This document shows, one piece after another, positions 55,674-63,707 of a DNA stretch of 64,000 nt (its first letter is position 1; the number at the start of each line of letters is the position of its first letter). The stretch is from UPXZ01 sp964568675. GTDB lineage: Bacteria > Bacteroidota > Bacteroidia > Bacteroidales > Paludibacteraceae. Location: assembly GCA_964568675.1 (NCBI GenBank), contig CAZMQV010000006.1:15944-79943 (forward strand), given 5' to 3'. The position numbers and the translations under genes were made by a program. The notes under the pieces are model-generated. The model was not told the DNA's origin, made no database searches, and worked only from the letters and a program-made list of their open reading frames with translations.

Positions 55674-56551
55674 ATTTTATCCATCAATTGCATGATTTTC
55701 ATCAGCTCATCGTCGTTGGAGAATGGTATGGTGATTTTGCCTTTTCCTTTCTCGTTGCAGGTCATTTGTACTTTGGAATTAAATATTTTACTCAATTGAG
55801 TGGTCAGCTCACCAAATTCTTTCAGCTCTTTCAGGTTGTTGCTTTTCGCGGTTTTGGGTTTGCTGCCAGAGAATGAACCATTAATCGCGTATTGACGTAC
55901 AATTTCTTCGACTACCCGCACCGGATAGGCGTTTTTTAGTGTTAAATTGTATAGTTTAAGCTGGTCGGCCGGTTCGCTTATGCCGAGTATCGCGCGCGCG
56001 TGTCCCATGTCAATCTTTCTGTCTTTCAGCCCCATTTGCACCTCGGCGGGGAGTTGTAGCAGACGGAGGTAATTGGCAATTGTCGCGCGTTTTTTTCCAA
56101 CCCGTTCGCTTAGTCGCTCCTGTGTGAGATTATATTCTTTAATGAGACGGAAGAATGTGAGCGCTATTTCGATTGCGTTCAGGTCTTCGCGTTGGATATT
56201 CTCAATCAGAGCCATTTCCATCACCTGATCGTCTGCGGCAGTTTTGATATAAGCCGGTATGCTTCGAAGCCCAATCGATTTGGCAGCGCGATAGCGTCGT
56301 TCGCCTGCGATAATCAGGTAAGTGCCATCTTCGTTTTTGCGCAAGGTGATGGGCGCGATTACTCCAAGTTCTTTGATGGAGCTTGCAAGTTCGTTTAGTG
56401 CTTCTTCGTCAAAAAATGTTCGGGGTTGGTTGGGATTGGGAGCAATCAACTCCAATTCTACTTCGTTAATCGAAGAGGTGCCGCTCATTCCCGATGGGTC
56501 AATATCCATTAGTGCGCCCAAACCGCGTCCTAATCCTGTTGGTTTTGCCAT
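55670..56551 (-). CDS. parB: Chromosome partitioning protein ParB
   Basis: 293 residues. The N-terminal GLGRGLGALM, the CTP-binding region (ITLRKNEDGTYLIIAGERRYRAAKSIG, with GERRYRA), ENIQREDLN and an HTH (LTQERLSERVGKKRATIANYLRLL) with a C-terminal dimerisation segment are all present. It binds parS, loads as a CTP clamp and works with ParA. I did not find a perfect GTTTCACGTGAAAC-like parS in the flanking gaps. It starts 12 nt after parA. Confidence 0.95.
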   Translation of the reverse strand: MAKPTGLGRGLGALMDIDPSGMSGTSSINEVELELIAPNPNQPRTFFDEEALNELASSIKELGVIAPITLRKNEDGTYLIIAGERRYRAAKSIGLRSIPAYIKTAADDQVMEMALIENIQREDLNAIEIALTFFRLIKEYNLTQERLSERVGKKRATIANYLRLLQLPAEVQMGLKDRKIDMGHARAILGISEPADQLKLYNLTLKNAYPVRVVEEIVRQYAINGSFSGSKPKTAKSNNLKELKEFGELTTQLSKIFNSKVQMTCNEKGKGKITIPFSNDDELMKIMQLMDKI

Positions 56552-56563
56552 TGTATCTGTGTG

Positions 56564-57325
56564 TTATTGTCGTTCGAGTAATTCTTTTGCTAAATCAAAA
56601 TAATTTGTTGCACCGCGCGATTCGGGGTCGAATAGCAGTATTGGCTTGCCATGACTTGGCGCTTCACTCAGGCGCACATTGCGGTAGATGGCAGTGTCGA
56701 ATACCAAATCGCCAAAATGCTTTTTCACTTCGGCGAATACCTGATTGGCTGAGCGCAATCGGTTGTCGTACATGGTGATGAGGAAACCTTCAATCTCCAA
56801 ACGCGAATTGAGCCTTCCTTTGATTATTTTTATCGTGTTGAGTAGTTTGCTGATACCTTCGAGCGCGAAATATTCACTTTGCACGGGTATAATAACGGAG
56901 TCGGAGGCTGTGAGCGCATTTACTGTGATTAATCCCAGTGAGGGCGAGCAGTCTATCAGTATAAAGTCATACGTGTCGGCTATCGGTTTGAGCATGTCTT
57001 TTATCGCATGTTCGCGATCGTTGACATTAAGTAGCTCTATTTCGGCGCCCACAAGATCGATGTGAGAAGGTAGTACGAAAAGATTCTCAATCTCTGTTTT
57101 CTGAATTGCCTGCACTACGGGCACCTTGTCAATCAGGCATTCATATACGGTAAATTCAAGTTTTCGGATGTCAATGCCAAGTCCTGAAGACGCATTGGCT
57201 TGCGGGTCGGCATCAACTAAAAGAATTTTTTTCCCTAAATTAGCTATTGAAGCCGCAAGGTTGATGGCGGTGGTAGTTTTGCCTACTCCTCCTTTTTGAT
57301 TGGCAATAGAAATTATTTTTCCCAT
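56564..57325 (-). CDS. parA: Chromosome partitioning ATPase ParA (Soj)
   Basis: 253 residues with the deviant Walker A KGGVGKTTTAINLAASIA (about 11-28), Walker A' and B segments (VDADPQANASSGLG; DFILIDCSPSLG) typical of chromosomal ParA/Soj, without the N-terminal HTH of plasmid ParA. It powers origin segregation with ParB. A consensus -7 element (57405-57413) precedes it. Confidence 0.95.
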   Translation of the reverse strand: MGKIISIANQKGGVGKTTTAINLAASIANLGKKILLVDADPQANASSGLGIDIRKLEFTVYECLIDKVPVVQAIQKTEIENLFVLPSHIDLVGAEIELLNVNDREHAIKDMLKPIADTYDFILIDCSPSLGLITVNALTASDSVIIPVQSEYFALEGISKLLNTIKIIKGRLNSRLEIEGFLITMYDNRLRSANQVFAEVKKHFGDLVFDTAIYRNVRLSEAPSHGKPILLFDPESRGATNYFDLAKELLERQ

Positions 57326-57404
57326 TTATTTCTCAATTTGTACATTAAGTTCTATCACGTTACACAACAGCAATTTAACGCGTCAATGTGTATCATTTTA
57401 AAGT

Positions 57405-57413
57405 GCAAAGTTA
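57405..57413 (-). promoter_or_regulatory. Candidate -7 element for the parAB operon
   Basis: TAACTTTGC on the minus strand, about 80 nt before the parA ATG; no -33 TTG at standard spacing. Confidence 0.5.
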
Positions 57414-57713
57414 CTAAAAAAACGGGAAGTAGCTCGATGCTCCGGATTTTCACCATTGGCTTATAAGTTTTTTTAATCGTTGCGGTATTTGCTAAAAATC
57501 ACGTTTATAGATAATTACGTGTTAATAACTTGTGGATAACTCAACAAATTTGCGTGTTAATAAACAATAATTAAGTTGATATTCGCTTTTATAAATACGC
57601 TGATTTTCTGTGTTATAACAAGTGAGTGTTGTTGCATTGGATGTTTACAACGCAATTCCGGCATTTTTCACATCGCAAATTTATTGAAAATAGATGAATA
57701 CCGGGATAATGAC
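57414..57713. other. AT-rich divergent region with DnaA box and direct repeats
   Basis: Between parA and gldG. It holds TGTGGATAA (57531-57539), a perfect match to the DnaA box in reverse orientation, flanked by two direct copies of CGTGTTAATAA (57518-57528 and 57553-57563). The sequence is AT-rich and lies next to parAB, features of a replication origin, but only one perfect box is visible and dnaA is not adjacent. Confidence 0.4.
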
Positions 57714-57722
57714 TATATTTGC
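57714..57722 (+). promoter_or_regulatory. Candidate -7 element for gldG
   Basis: TATATTTGC, 25 nt before ATG 57747. It excludes longer starts such as the in-frame one at 57576. Confidence 0.5.
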
Positions 57723-57746
57723 ATTTTATTCCCATTGATTAATAGA

Positions 57747-59429
57747 ATGAATTATTTTAAGAAAAATAATATAATAATCGTTGTGGTGTCTCTTTTGCTC
57801 GTCATGCTGGCTTGTATTAGCTTGTTTCGAGTCGATCTTACATCCGATAAAAGGTTTACCCTCGGCAAACCGACGCGAGAAATGATGCGCCGGATACAGG
57901 AGCCGATTCGGGTAGATGTGTACCTGAATGGGGCGTTGAATCCTGGCTTTTTAAGATTACGTACAAGCGTTGTAGCGCTGATTGAAGAAATGAACGCGCT
58001 CAGTGGCGGAAAGATTATTGTTAACTTTGTGGCATCCGATGATTTTAGCTCCAATGAAGCACGTGAACGATTTTTCGAATCGATGGAGCAGCGTGGACTA
58101 AGTCCGGTGGCAGTATATGAAAAAGATAAATCGGGTAAAATGTCGCAAAAGATGCTTTTCCCCTGGCTGGAATTGAGCCGAAACGAACGTAAAGTAGCTA
58201 TTAATCTGCTTAAAAACAATCCTTCCATGTCGGGCGAAGAGAATCTTAATATCTCTATTGAAAATCTTGAATTTGAACTGACCGATGCCATCCGGCGATT
58301 GACCATTGATAAGATTGAGAAAATCGCTTTCCTCGAAGGGCAAGGTGAGTTGAGCGAAGCTGAAACTCAAGATATTAGTAAAAGCCTGAGCCGATATTTT
58401 CAGATAGACAGGGGTGAAATCGGAACACAGACGGGAGTTTTGGATGAATATAAAGCAATTATTATTGCTAAACCTACAAAGCAGTTTTCCGAAGAAGTAA
58501 AATATGTGCTTGACCAATATCTGATGCAGGGTGGCGCGGTGTTGTGGCTGATTGATGCGGTGCAAATTTCGGAAAACCAGTTGAGCGAAACCGGAGTGTC
58601 GCCCGCGATGCCGCTCGATGTCAATCTGGATGATATGTTTTTTCGTTATGGCGTGCGCGTCAATCCAAGCTTGTTGCAGGATTTGCAATGTGTGGCGACA
58701 CCGCTCAATGTGTCACCACCCGGCGAAAAAGCTAAGTTCGAACCATTTCCACTTGTTTTTTCTCCTTTGCTGCTCACTTCGATGCGTCATCCGGTTACGC
58801 GAAACATTCCTCCGGTTATGGCTAAGTTTGCTTCCACCATTGAGGCTGTTGGCGATAATAGGGAGTTAAAGACCTCGGTGCTGCTTGCCGGGTCTGCGAA
58901 TGGTAACGTGCTGAAAACACCTGCTACTATATCTCTTGCCGAAATGCCCGACCAAAACGATAAAACTTACTTCAATCAGGCGCACGTGCCGGTAGCGCTC
59001 GCTATAGAAGGTAGTTTTCAATCGATATTCGCCAATCGGATGATCCCAAAGGGCATTCAGCCCACTGCTTCATTGCAAAGTAAAAGCAAACCGACGCGGC
59101 AGATTTTTATTTCCGATGGCGATGTCATTCGCAACGAAGTGCAAAGCGCAGGTGATACCATCGAATTTTTGCCACTCGGTTTTGATAGATATAGCAAGCA
59201 AGTTTACGGAAATACTGAGTTGATAGTCAACTCGGTGCTTTATCTTACCGACAAAGACGGATGGATGAATTTGCGCGCCCGAGAAGTGCCACTACGCCTT
59301 CTGAATAAGGAAATAGCCGTTTCGAAGCGAACCTCATTGCAGCTAATTAATATTATCATGCCTTTGGTATTTTTGCTGATTGGGGTAGTTTTGTTTCGCT
59401 GGATGCGAAAGCGGCGTTATGGGCGTTGA
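57747..59429 (+). CDS. gldG: GldG-type ABC transporter auxiliary protein
   Basis: 560 residues from ATG 57747. An N-terminal transmembrane helix (about 8-28) leads into RVDLTSDKRFTLGKPTREMM, the GldG/ABC_transp_aux start, and a large periplasmic part; a second helix (about 535-553) and a basic end close the protein. GldG partners GldA and GldF in the gliding-associated ABC transporter of Bacteroidota. Here no GldF or GldA gene is adjacent, as parA lies divergently upstream and a kinase gene downstream. In Bacteroidales, which do not glide, the job of this protein is unclear. Confidence 0.85.
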   Translation: MNYFKKNNIIIVVVSLLLVMLACISLFRVDLTSDKRFTLGKPTREMMRRIQEPIRVDVYLNGALNPGFLRLRTSVVALIEEMNALSGGKIIVNFVASDDFSSNEARERFFESMEQRGLSPVAVYEKDKSGKMSQKMLFPWLELSRNERKVAINLLKNNPSMSGEENLNISIENLEFELTDAIRRLTIDKIEKIAFLEGQGELSEAETQDISKSLSRYFQIDRGEIGTQTGVLDEYKAIIIAKPTKQFSEEVKYVLDQYLMQGGAVLWLIDAVQISENQLSETGVSPAMPLDVNLDDMFFRYGVRVNPSLLQDLQCVATPLNVSPPGEKAKFEPFPLVFSPLLLTSMRHPVTRNIPPVMAKFASTIEAVGDNRELKTSVLLAGSANGNVLKTPATISLAEMPDQNDKTYFNQAHVPVALAIEGSFQSIFANRMIPKGIQPTASLQSKSKPTRQIFISDGDVIRNEVQSAGDTIEFLPLGFDRYSKQVYGNTELIVNSVLYLTDKDGWMNLRAREVPLRLLNKEIAVSKRTSLQLINIIMPLVFLLIGVVLFRWMRKRRYGR

Positions 59430-59548
59430 TGTTACGACTTTGCTTCTGAAACATACGCGTCAATTCGTTGACGTGTAAAAAAATGTTTATAGTTCGAAAA
59501 GAATTGATAAACAAAAAAAGAATGCAAATTAATCTCAAATATATGTCG

Positions 59549-59557
59549 TATTTTTGC
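59549..59557 (+). promoter_or_regulatory. Candidate -7 element for the sugar kinase gene
   Basis: TATTTTTGC, 37 nt before ATG 59594; no TTG at the usual -33 distance. Confidence 0.45.
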
Positions 59558-59593
59558 GGTACTTTACAAAATTAAACGATATAATCTTTTAGT

Positions 59594-60676
59594 ATGAAAC
59601 AAATTATTGAACAATTCCAACTTAAATCCGTACCCGGCGAAATCAAACCATTAAAAATCGGGTTTATAAACGATTCATTTATTGTAGAAAGCGCTGAACC
59701 GGATGGCGAATGGTATTTTTTGCAACGCATTAACCACAATATCTTCAAAGATGTTGCCGGTTTGCAAAAAAATATCAGTATTGTTACCGACCATCTACGC
59801 AAAAAATTGAGTGAAAGAGGTGTTACTAATCTCGAACGTCGTGTATTGCAATTAGTCCCAGCCAATGACGGGTTGTTGTATCATAAAGATGAAGAGGGAA
59901 ATTATTGGAGGGTGTATGTGCATATTCGTGATACGAAAAGCTACGACGCAATCACACCAGAGCTTGCCTACAAAGCCGGTGAAGCATTTGGCGATTTCCA
60001 ATGCATGTTGTCCGACCTTCCACTCGATGAAATGATAGAAACGATACCGGATTTTCACAACATCGAATTTCGTTTGAAACAATTCAGAGATGCTGTAGCC
60101 GAAAATGCTGCCGGAAGATTGGAAAAAACACAGTGGATGGTGGAAGAAATTGAGAAACGAGCCAATGAAATGTGTCTGCCCGAACAACTTCACCGCGATG
60201 GAAAACTACCCAAACGCATCAATCACTGCGACACAAAAGTAAACAACATGCTCTTTGATAATAACGATGAGCCTATCTGCATTGTTGACTTGGATACGGT
60301 GATGCCGGGTTATGTGCTTTCCGATTTTGGTGATTTTATGCGTACTGCTGCCAATACCGGAGCCGAAGATGATGAAAATCTGGACAACATCGGCGTTAAT
60401 TTCGATATTTACGAAGCTTATACTAAAGGCTATCTGAAAGAGGCTAAATCATTCCTTAAGCCGGTAGAAATGGGTAATCTTGCCTTTGGCGCACGCTTGT
60501 TGAGCTATATGCAGACTGTGCGTTTCTTTACCGACTACCTCAACGGTGATACGTATTACAAAATCAAATCGCCTGAGCATAACTGGCAGCGAACGTTGGC
60601 GCAATTCCAATTGTTGAAAAGCCAAGAAGTGAATTACGAAAGAATGCAACAAATCGTTTTTAATAACGCGAATTAA
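59594..60676 (+). CDS. NahK-like N-acetylhexosamine kinase (aminoglycoside phosphotransferase fold)
   Basis: 360 residues, almost the length of Bifidobacterium NahK (359). The N-lobe has a GFINDSF nucleotide loop, and the C-lobe the catalytic HCDTKVNNMLFD (about 215-226) and CIVDLDTVMPG (about 233-243), in the NahK/APH pattern. NahK phosphorylates GlcNAc/GalNAc at C1, feeding UDP-sugar synthesis or host-glycan use. AmgK-type MurNAc/GlcNAc 1-kinases share this fold, so a role in amino-sugar recycling is possible. It has its own promoter-like element and a strong terminator. Confidence 0.78.
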   Translation: MKQIIEQFQLKSVPGEIKPLKIGFINDSFIVESAEPDGEWYFLQRINHNIFKDVAGLQKNISIVTDHLRKKLSERGVTNLERRVLQLVPANDGLLYHKDEEGNYWRVYVHIRDTKSYDAITPELAYKAGEAFGDFQCMLSDLPLDEMIETIPDFHNIEFRLKQFRDAVAENAAGRLEKTQWMVEEIEKRANEMCLPEQLHRDGKLPKRINHCDTKVNNMLFDNNDEPICIVDLDTVMPGYVLSDFGDFMRTAANTGAEDDENLDNIGVNFDIYEAYTKGYLKEAKSFLKPVEMGNLAFGARLLSYMQTVRFFTDYLNGDTYYKIKSPEHNWQRTLAQFQLLKSQEVNYERMQQIVFNNAN

Positions 60677-60710
60677 AATTAAGCAGACTTCTTTCAAGTA
60701 TATAAAAGTA

Positions 60711-60740
60711 AAAACGGGGCAATTCACATTGTCCCGTTTT
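60711..60740. terminator. Terminator between the sugar kinase and feo genes
   Basis: AAAACGGG / CCCGTTTT arms continue inward through one G-T wobble into CAAT / ATTG with a 4-nt loop. It lies between convergent genes; both strands have a T-tract after the stem. Confidence 0.9.
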
Positions 60741-60765
60741 CCATTCATTCACACACACTTAAAAT

Positions 60766-60906
60766 TTACTTGTTGGTGGAACAACTATCGCACCCGTTGC
60801 AATGATGGTCATTAGACGACTTTTTTGAGAGAGACTTAAATACACGGTAACCCGCATAGCCAAAGACCAAAATTCCAATCAGTATGACAATAAGTTGTTG
60901 CATCAT
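60766..60906 (-). CDS. FeoB-associated Cys-rich membrane protein
   Basis: 46 residues, too short for most gene finders. One N-terminal transmembrane helix (about 4-20, Leu-Ile-Val-Ile-Leu-Ile-Gly-Ile-Leu-Val) is followed by a short basic stretch and a C-terminal HHCNGCDSC metal-binding cluster. This is the FeoB-associated Cys-rich membrane protein family (PF12669), normally found after feoB, as here: 219 nt downstream on the same strand. Its Cys/His cluster probably binds ferrous iron. Either of two adjacent ATG codons (60906 or 60903) could start it. Confidence 0.85.
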   Translation of the reverse strand: MMQQLIVILIGILVFGYAGYRVFKSLSKKSSNDHHCNGCDSCSTNK

Positions 60907-61125
60907 TCATCAATATAACATCACTATTAATAAAAAGTTTAGAACGGCTTATGTTTTTTTTTAGATAAAACTATCTTTTATTCGATAAATCTTGTTTTAT
61001 GTCGGAGTTAAGGCTCAATCCTATTCTCAGTTTGACCCTATAGTTATCTTTTATTATTTTCTTTTCTAAAAAATAAGTAGCTGCATACCAGGTAAATCGG
61101 TTTCATGAAAAAGAGAAAATACAGT
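60907..61125. other. Gap between feoB and its small partner gene
   Basis: 219 AT-rich bases with no recognisable gene. It is wide for co-transcribed genes, so the small gene could have its own promoter. Confidence 0.4.
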
Positions 61126-63651
61126 TTACCCCCAGATTAATTTTACAGCGAATGCTAAAAGCCAGGCAAGGACAAGCGAATAGCCAATGGTGAAAAATGT
61201 CCATTTCCAAGAACCTGTTTCATTCTTTATCGCTACCGCGGTTGCTAAACACGGGAAATAGATCAACACGAAAAGCATCAATCCAATGGCGATTGCAGGA
61301 GTGAATATCGGAGAGCCATCGGGCCAGCTTGCAAGCTCCATTTTCTGTGATAAGCTTGCCGATTCTTCCTCTGCATTGCCGGTGTAAATTACACCCATCG
61401 AACTCACTACTATTTCTTTGGCTGCAATTCCGGTGAGTAGCGAAATACCAATCCGCCAGTCGAAACCAAGCGGTTTGATTGCCGGCTCGATTACTTTTCC
61501 TATCTGACCAATATACGAGTTCTCTATCTGGCTTTTGCTCTGTTCGGCTGTAAGCTCTTCTGCCCCAGACGGACGGGGGTAATAGCCAAGAAACCAGATG
61601 ATGATAGAACCAAGTAGGATGATTGTTCCCATCTTTTTTAGATATTGAGCGCCTTTGCTCCAGGTGTGATGCCAAATTGCTTTTCCTGTGGGGAAGCGAT
61701 AGGGAGGTAGTTCCATCACAAATGGTACTTCGTTTTGTTTGAAAAGCGTCTTCTTAAACAATAATGCAATCAGCACAGCCAACAAGATGCCACCGGCATA
61801 CACTCCGAAAAGCGCCAGCCCGGCATATCCCGGCAGAAATGTGCCGGCAAGAAGTAGATAAACCGGCAATCGGGCGCTACACGACATGAGCGGATTGACC
61901 AATATCGTTATCAGGCGACTATTGCGGTCTTCGATGGTGCGTGTTCCCATTATCGCCGGTACATTGCAGCCAAAGCCCATAATCATGGGTATGAAGGATT
62001 TGCCGTGCAAGCCCATTTTGTGCATCAGCTTGTCCATGATGAAAGCCGCGCGCGCCATATAGCCGGTGTCTTCCATCAACGAAATGAAAAAATAGAGAAT
62101 AAGAATATTGGGTAGAAAGACGATAACACCGCCAACGCCCCCCAACACTCCATCGATCAACATTGCTTTTAATGGTCCCGGATCCATGTTTTTGCCCAAT
62201 AATTCGCTTAGCCAAGCTATCAGACTTTCTATCCACCCCATCGGATATTCGCCGAGAGAGAATGTGGCTTGAAACATCAGGTACATGAATAGCAAGAATA
62301 TCGGGAACCCCAAATGCTTGCTTATTAGTATCTTGTCGAGTTTCGAAGTCAGCGTATTCCTGTTCTTTAACGCGTCGGCTTTGAATGTTTCTCGCAATGC
62401 GCCCGCTATAAACCCATATTTCGCGTCGCTTACCGCAGTTTCAATGTCTGTTTTCAATAATTTCTCAACACGCTGTGTCTCCTGGTCGCGTAGTTTTAGC
62501 AGTGCTTCCGAATTTGGCTCTTTCCCGATAATCTGCATTATTTCCGTGTCGCCTTCCAATAGTTTGATAGCCAGATAACGAAATGAAAAACGGGACTGTA
62601 GGTGGTGGTTTTCTGTAACAAGTTTATCCCTTAGAGGTTTTATCGCGGGTTCGAGCACATTGCCGTAATTGATATGAATGTGGCGCGATACCGTTTTGCC
62701 AAGTTCCGACTTCTCTTCGATATAATCCCGCACACTGCTTGTTTTTTTATCGTGAATATGCTCAATTTTTGCATCGTGCAGGTATTCATCGAGGAGTGCG
62801 TCTTCTTTCACGGAGTGATGCAACACACCACTCTCGTTTACAAGATAAGCGCTTTCATAAAGTTTTATCACATTGCGGAAAAGTTGAATCACCCCAAAGC
62901 CTGTTTTGGCGATAATGGGAACGAAAGGCATACCAAGTAGGCTGCCAAGTTTTTTATAGTCGAGGCTGTCGCCGCTTTTCTGAAACTCGTCATACATGTT
63001 GAGCGCCACGATGGTGTGCTGGTGCATGTCAATGAGTTGGGTGGTGAGATAGAGGTTTCGCTCCAGGTTGGTGGCGTCCACTACGTTGATAATTATATCC
63101 GGAGTGTCTTCCGACAAGTATTGCCTAACATATTTTTCTTCGGGTGAATATGCCGAAATGGAGTAGGTGCCGGGTAGGTCAACAATGCGGAATGTGTATC
63201 CATCCTGAACAAAGATTCCTTCTTTTGATTCTACCGTAACGCCGCTGTAATTGCCTACATGCTCTTTGCCACCCGAAGCAATATTGAAAAGAGTAGTTTT
63301 TCCGCAATTGGGATTGCCAACAAGGGCTACAACTATTTCTTTGCGCTTCTTCAACGCTACCCTTCGGTAGTCTTCTTCCACGATGGTTTCGGCAGTAGCA
63401 TGTGAGTTGAGCATTTCGCGTGCTTGTGCTTCACTTACTACTTCAATCATCGAAGCCTCACTTTTACGTAAGGAAACTTCGTAGCCCATCACGCTGTATT
63501 TTACCGGATCGCTCATTGGCGCGGTTTGCAATGCGCTCACTACTTGTCCTTTTACAAAGCCCATTTCAAGTATTCGCTTGCGGAATCCTCCGTGTCCGGT
63601 TACTTTGACGATGTAGGCTGATTCACCATTGTTTAGCTCGGATAGTTTCAT
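61126..63651 (-). CDS. feoB: FeoA-FeoB fusion ferrous iron transporter
   Basis: 841 residues from the ATG at 63651 (an in-frame ATG at 63681 falls at the -7 element and is rejected). Residues 1-75 are a FeoA SH3-like domain, then a linker, then the FeoB G domain with VALVGNPNCGKTTLFN (G1, about 110), the VVDATN and NMYDE segments (G3/G4 region), a helical GDI-like region, and a core of about eight transmembrane helices with Gate repeats (GFGCNVPAIMGTRTIEDRNSR and SCSARLPVYLLL). It imports Fe(II) across the inner membrane. Fusion of FeoA to FeoB is common in Bacteroidota. A dyad overlapping its promoter suggests iron control. Confidence 0.95.
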   Translation of the reverse strand: MKLSELNNGESAYIVKVTGHGGFRKRILEMGFVKGQVVSALQTAPMSDPVKYSVMGYEVSLRKSEASMIEVVSEAQAREMLNSHATAETIVEEDYRRVALKKRKEIVVALVGNPNCGKTTLFNIASGGKEHVGNYSGVTVESKEGIFVQDGYTFRIVDLPGTYSISAYSPEEKYVRQYLSEDTPDIIINVVDATNLERNLYLTTQLIDMHQHTIVALNMYDEFQKSGDSLDYKKLGSLLGMPFVPIIAKTGFGVIQLFRNVIKLYESAYLVNESGVLHHSVKEDALLDEYLHDAKIEHIHDKKTSSVRDYIEEKSELGKTVSRHIHINYGNVLEPAIKPLRDKLVTENHHLQSRFSFRYLAIKLLEGDTEIMQIIGKEPNSEALLKLRDQETQRVEKLLKTDIETAVSDAKYGFIAGALRETFKADALKNRNTLTSKLDKILISKHLGFPIFLLFMYLMFQATFSLGEYPMGWIESLIAWLSELLGKNMDPGPLKAMLIDGVLGGVGGVIVFLPNILILYFFISLMEDTGYMARAAFIMDKLMHKMGLHGKSFIPMIMGFGCNVPAIMGTRTIEDRNSRLITILVNPLMSCSARLPVYLLLAGTFLPGYAGLALFGVYAGGILLAVLIALLFKKTLFKQNEVPFVMELPPYRFPTGKAIWHHTWSKGAQYLKKMGTIILLGSIIIWFLGYYPRPSGAEELTAEQSKSQIENSYIGQIGKVIEPAIKPLGFDWRIGISLLTGIAAKEIVVSSMGVIYTGNAEEESASLSQKMELASWPDGSPIFTPAIAIGLMLFVLIYFPCLATAVAIKNETGSWKWTFFTIGYSLVLAWLLAFAVKLIWG

Positions 63652-63677
63652 GTTGTTGCTCTCATTTATTTCAGGCT

Positions 63678-63707
63678 GCAAAGTTAGTTATTTAGATTGA
63701 TTCTAAA
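63678..63707 (-). promoter_or_regulatory. feo promoter with overlapping dyad operator candidate
   Basis: On the minus strand TAACTTTGC (63686-63678) is an exact -7 match 27 nt before the feoB ATG. Directly upstream lies the dyad TTTAGA-N5-TCTAAA (63691-63707), covering the spacer and -33 region, where no consensus TTG is present. A repressor bound there would block the promoter; an iron-responsive DtxR- or Fur-like protein is the obvious guess. Confidence 0.55.

Noticed and set aside
57576..57746. N-terminal extension of GldG
   Set aside because: The extra 57 codons are Cys/Ile-rich, unlike the family, and include the TATATTTGC promoter element.
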